The notes under the pieces were generated by a model. It saw only the letters and a list, made by a program, of their open reading frames with translations. It made no database searches and had not been told where the DNA came from. The translations under genes and the position numbers were made by a program. 35,991 nucleotides of DNA from Oscillatoriales cyanobacterium SM2_1_8 (GTDB taxonomy: Bacteria; Cyanobacteriota; Cyanobacteriia; Pseudanabaenales; Pseudanabaenaceae), in NCBI GenBank assembly GCA_012031195.1, contig JAAUUG010000002.1, forward strand, positions 1 through 35,991, in the 5' to 3' direction. Of the stretch, positions 34,477 to 35,991 are shown piece after piece (the stretch's first letter is position 1; the number at the start of each line of letters is the position of its first letter).

Positions 34477-35485
34477 CTACGACATGGCCAGGGCGGCCAG
34501 TTGGGGCGTGTTGTGGGTCAAACGTTCGTAGGTAGCCCGCATTTTCAGACCCACCATCACTTGAAACAGGCCAGTACCGTTGTTCGACCCCGGATATTCC
34601 CGGTGCTTCAGCAACAATTCCGTCAGTTCACCGTAGTGCTTGGTGTCCAAATTGCTGAGGTGGTTTTCGATGTAGATCACCTGCTCCAGGCGATCGAATT
34701 CACCATCCACCTCCAGGGTGGTCACCGCATTGCCACAGAACGCATCGGGGCCGCAGTAAAACTGAATGCCGGATAGGGCAACTCAGCTTGGTGCCGCAGG
34801 GAGTCCAGCGAATGGTGGAACCTTCATCAAACAAATAGGCGTGCTTGAAGCCTTCGACCCCTTGCCGCTGCATCAACCGCACCCGCAACACTTTGCGATC
34901 TTTGTCGTCCGCCACCAAATTGGTGGGCAACACTTGAATCACCGTGTCAGCATAGGCTTTTTGGGGATCGATGTAGGCTTGAAAATCGGGCTTCCGCGCG
35001 GCGATCGCCTGCATCACATCCTGCAGGGTGTGGCCGCGTTCCGCCATGTCCCGCTGCACCTTCCAGGCGACTTTTACCTCATCGCTGATATCCAAGTAAA
35101 CGCTGAAATCCAAAAGCGATCGCACCCGCTCGTCGTAAAGGGGGTGCAACCCTTCGATCACAATGATGTGGTTGGGATGGATGGTTTCTGGAGGGTCGAT
35201 CTCGCCGGTTTCGTGGTTGTAAATGGGCTTTTCAATGCTGTTGCCTTCCTTCAGAGCCTTGACTTGCTCGTACATCAAGTCAAAGTTGTTGGCCCGCGGA
35301 TCGAGCGCGGTGATGCCGGTCTGTTTGCGTTGTTTGCGATCGAGGCTGTGGTAGTCGTCGAGGCAAATCACCGTAATCAGTTCTTCGCCAAACAAATCTG
35401 TCAAACGGCGCAAAAATGTGGATTTGCCGCACCCCGAATCTCCGGCTACGCCAATCAGAACGACGCGCTCTGGCTTTGTGCTCAT
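34477..35485 (-). CDS. prk: Phosphoribulokinase, one frameshift
   Basis: RVVLIGVAGDSGCGKSTFLRRLTDLFGEELITVICLDDYHSLDRKQRK...FDEGSTIRWTPCGTKLSCP|GIQFYCGPDAFCGNAVTTLEVDGEFDRLEQVIYIE. Break near 34775. Confidence 0.95.
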
Positions 35486-35612
35486 AATGAAATGCTGTTT
35501 CCTTTAGGTCGCTGGGATCGCTATGTCTAGTCAATAGTAATGTATGGGTGAACGCTCCGCAAACGCACGGGACCGGATTGTTGCCAAGGCCACAACCCCT
35601 TCCGGAATTGTT

Positions 35613-35991
35613 TTAGCGAATTTGAATGGTGCGCTCCGGTTCGGGGGGGGGCGGCGGCTCGGAAGGCGGAGCTTCTCCGGCACTCAAGGCCAGGGTCAGC
35701 TTGTAGGAGCCGCTGCCGGTGACGGTCAGTTGATAGGTGTCGTTTTGAGGCAGGGCACCGCTCCACGAAACCAAGTCGGCGGTATCGGCCCGAAGGGGCT
35801 GGCCGTTGCTGCCGGTCAGGGCAAATTTGGCCGTGGCGCCGCTCAATTGGGCGACGAGGACAGTCCCAGCTTCTCCCGGAAACCGGTAGATGTGGGGGGT
35901 ACCGGTCAATTCTTGATCGCCGCCGTTGAAGGGGGTACCGGGGGCCAACACCAAATTGCGAATGTCGCTGCTGGGGGCGCAGATGGGGTGG
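35613..35991 (-). CDS. Partial protein with pre-peptidase C-terminal (PPC)-like beta domain; 5' end beyond window
   Basis: LAPGTPFNGGDQELTGTPHIYRFPGEAGTVLVAQLSGATAKFALTGSNGQPL...QNDTYQLTVTGSGSYKLTLAL; frame open to the window edge. Confidence 0.6.
   Translation of the reverse strand, partial: HPICAPSSDIRNLVLAPGTPFNGGDQELTGTPHIYRFPGEAGTVLVAQLSGATAKFALTGSNGQPLRADTADLVSWSGALPQNDTYQLTVTGSGSYKLTLALSAGEAPPSEPPPPPEPERTIQIR

Overview
The window is cyanobacterial chromosomal DNA: HIP1 palindromes (GCGATCGC) are frequent and the gene families are typical of cyanobacteria. The left end has a short CRISPR array with no cas genes. It is followed by an AT-rich gene encoding a TM + four-unit coiled-coil + PLD-nuclease protein, then a solitary fifth CRISPR repeat. 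Next come housekeeping genes: RHH/pabB, pyrR, trxA, leuS, a conserved hypothetical, tsf, rpsB, a solute-binding protein, gmd, pdhB, a YiaA/B-like protein, tRNA-Ser(UGA), dapF, truB, an HD-domain protein, an hli gene, a TetR regulator and a DUF3318-like protein. A tightly spaced six-gene operon (18.7-24.8 kb) follows: SDR, RTX-type Ca-binding protein, SLH/OprB porin, NTF2-like protein, small membrane protein, beta-barrel protein. It is bounded by small MITE-like repeats. The rest holds cobT-like, NmrA-like, map, gap, der, an RHH protein, a pseudo-receiver/HATPase protein, a VWA protein, prk and a partial PPC-domain protein. About 15-20 apparent single-base indels, many in homopolymers, break essential genes (leuS x3, tsf, rpsB, der, prk). 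I read these as uncorrected sequencing indels. They create false fusions and truncations in the ORF track. The best candidates for something undescribed are the CRISPR-embedded PLD gene, the RTX/porin operon, the pseudo-receiver-HATPase/VWA pair and the MITE families. All functional statements are inferred from sequence and none is tested.
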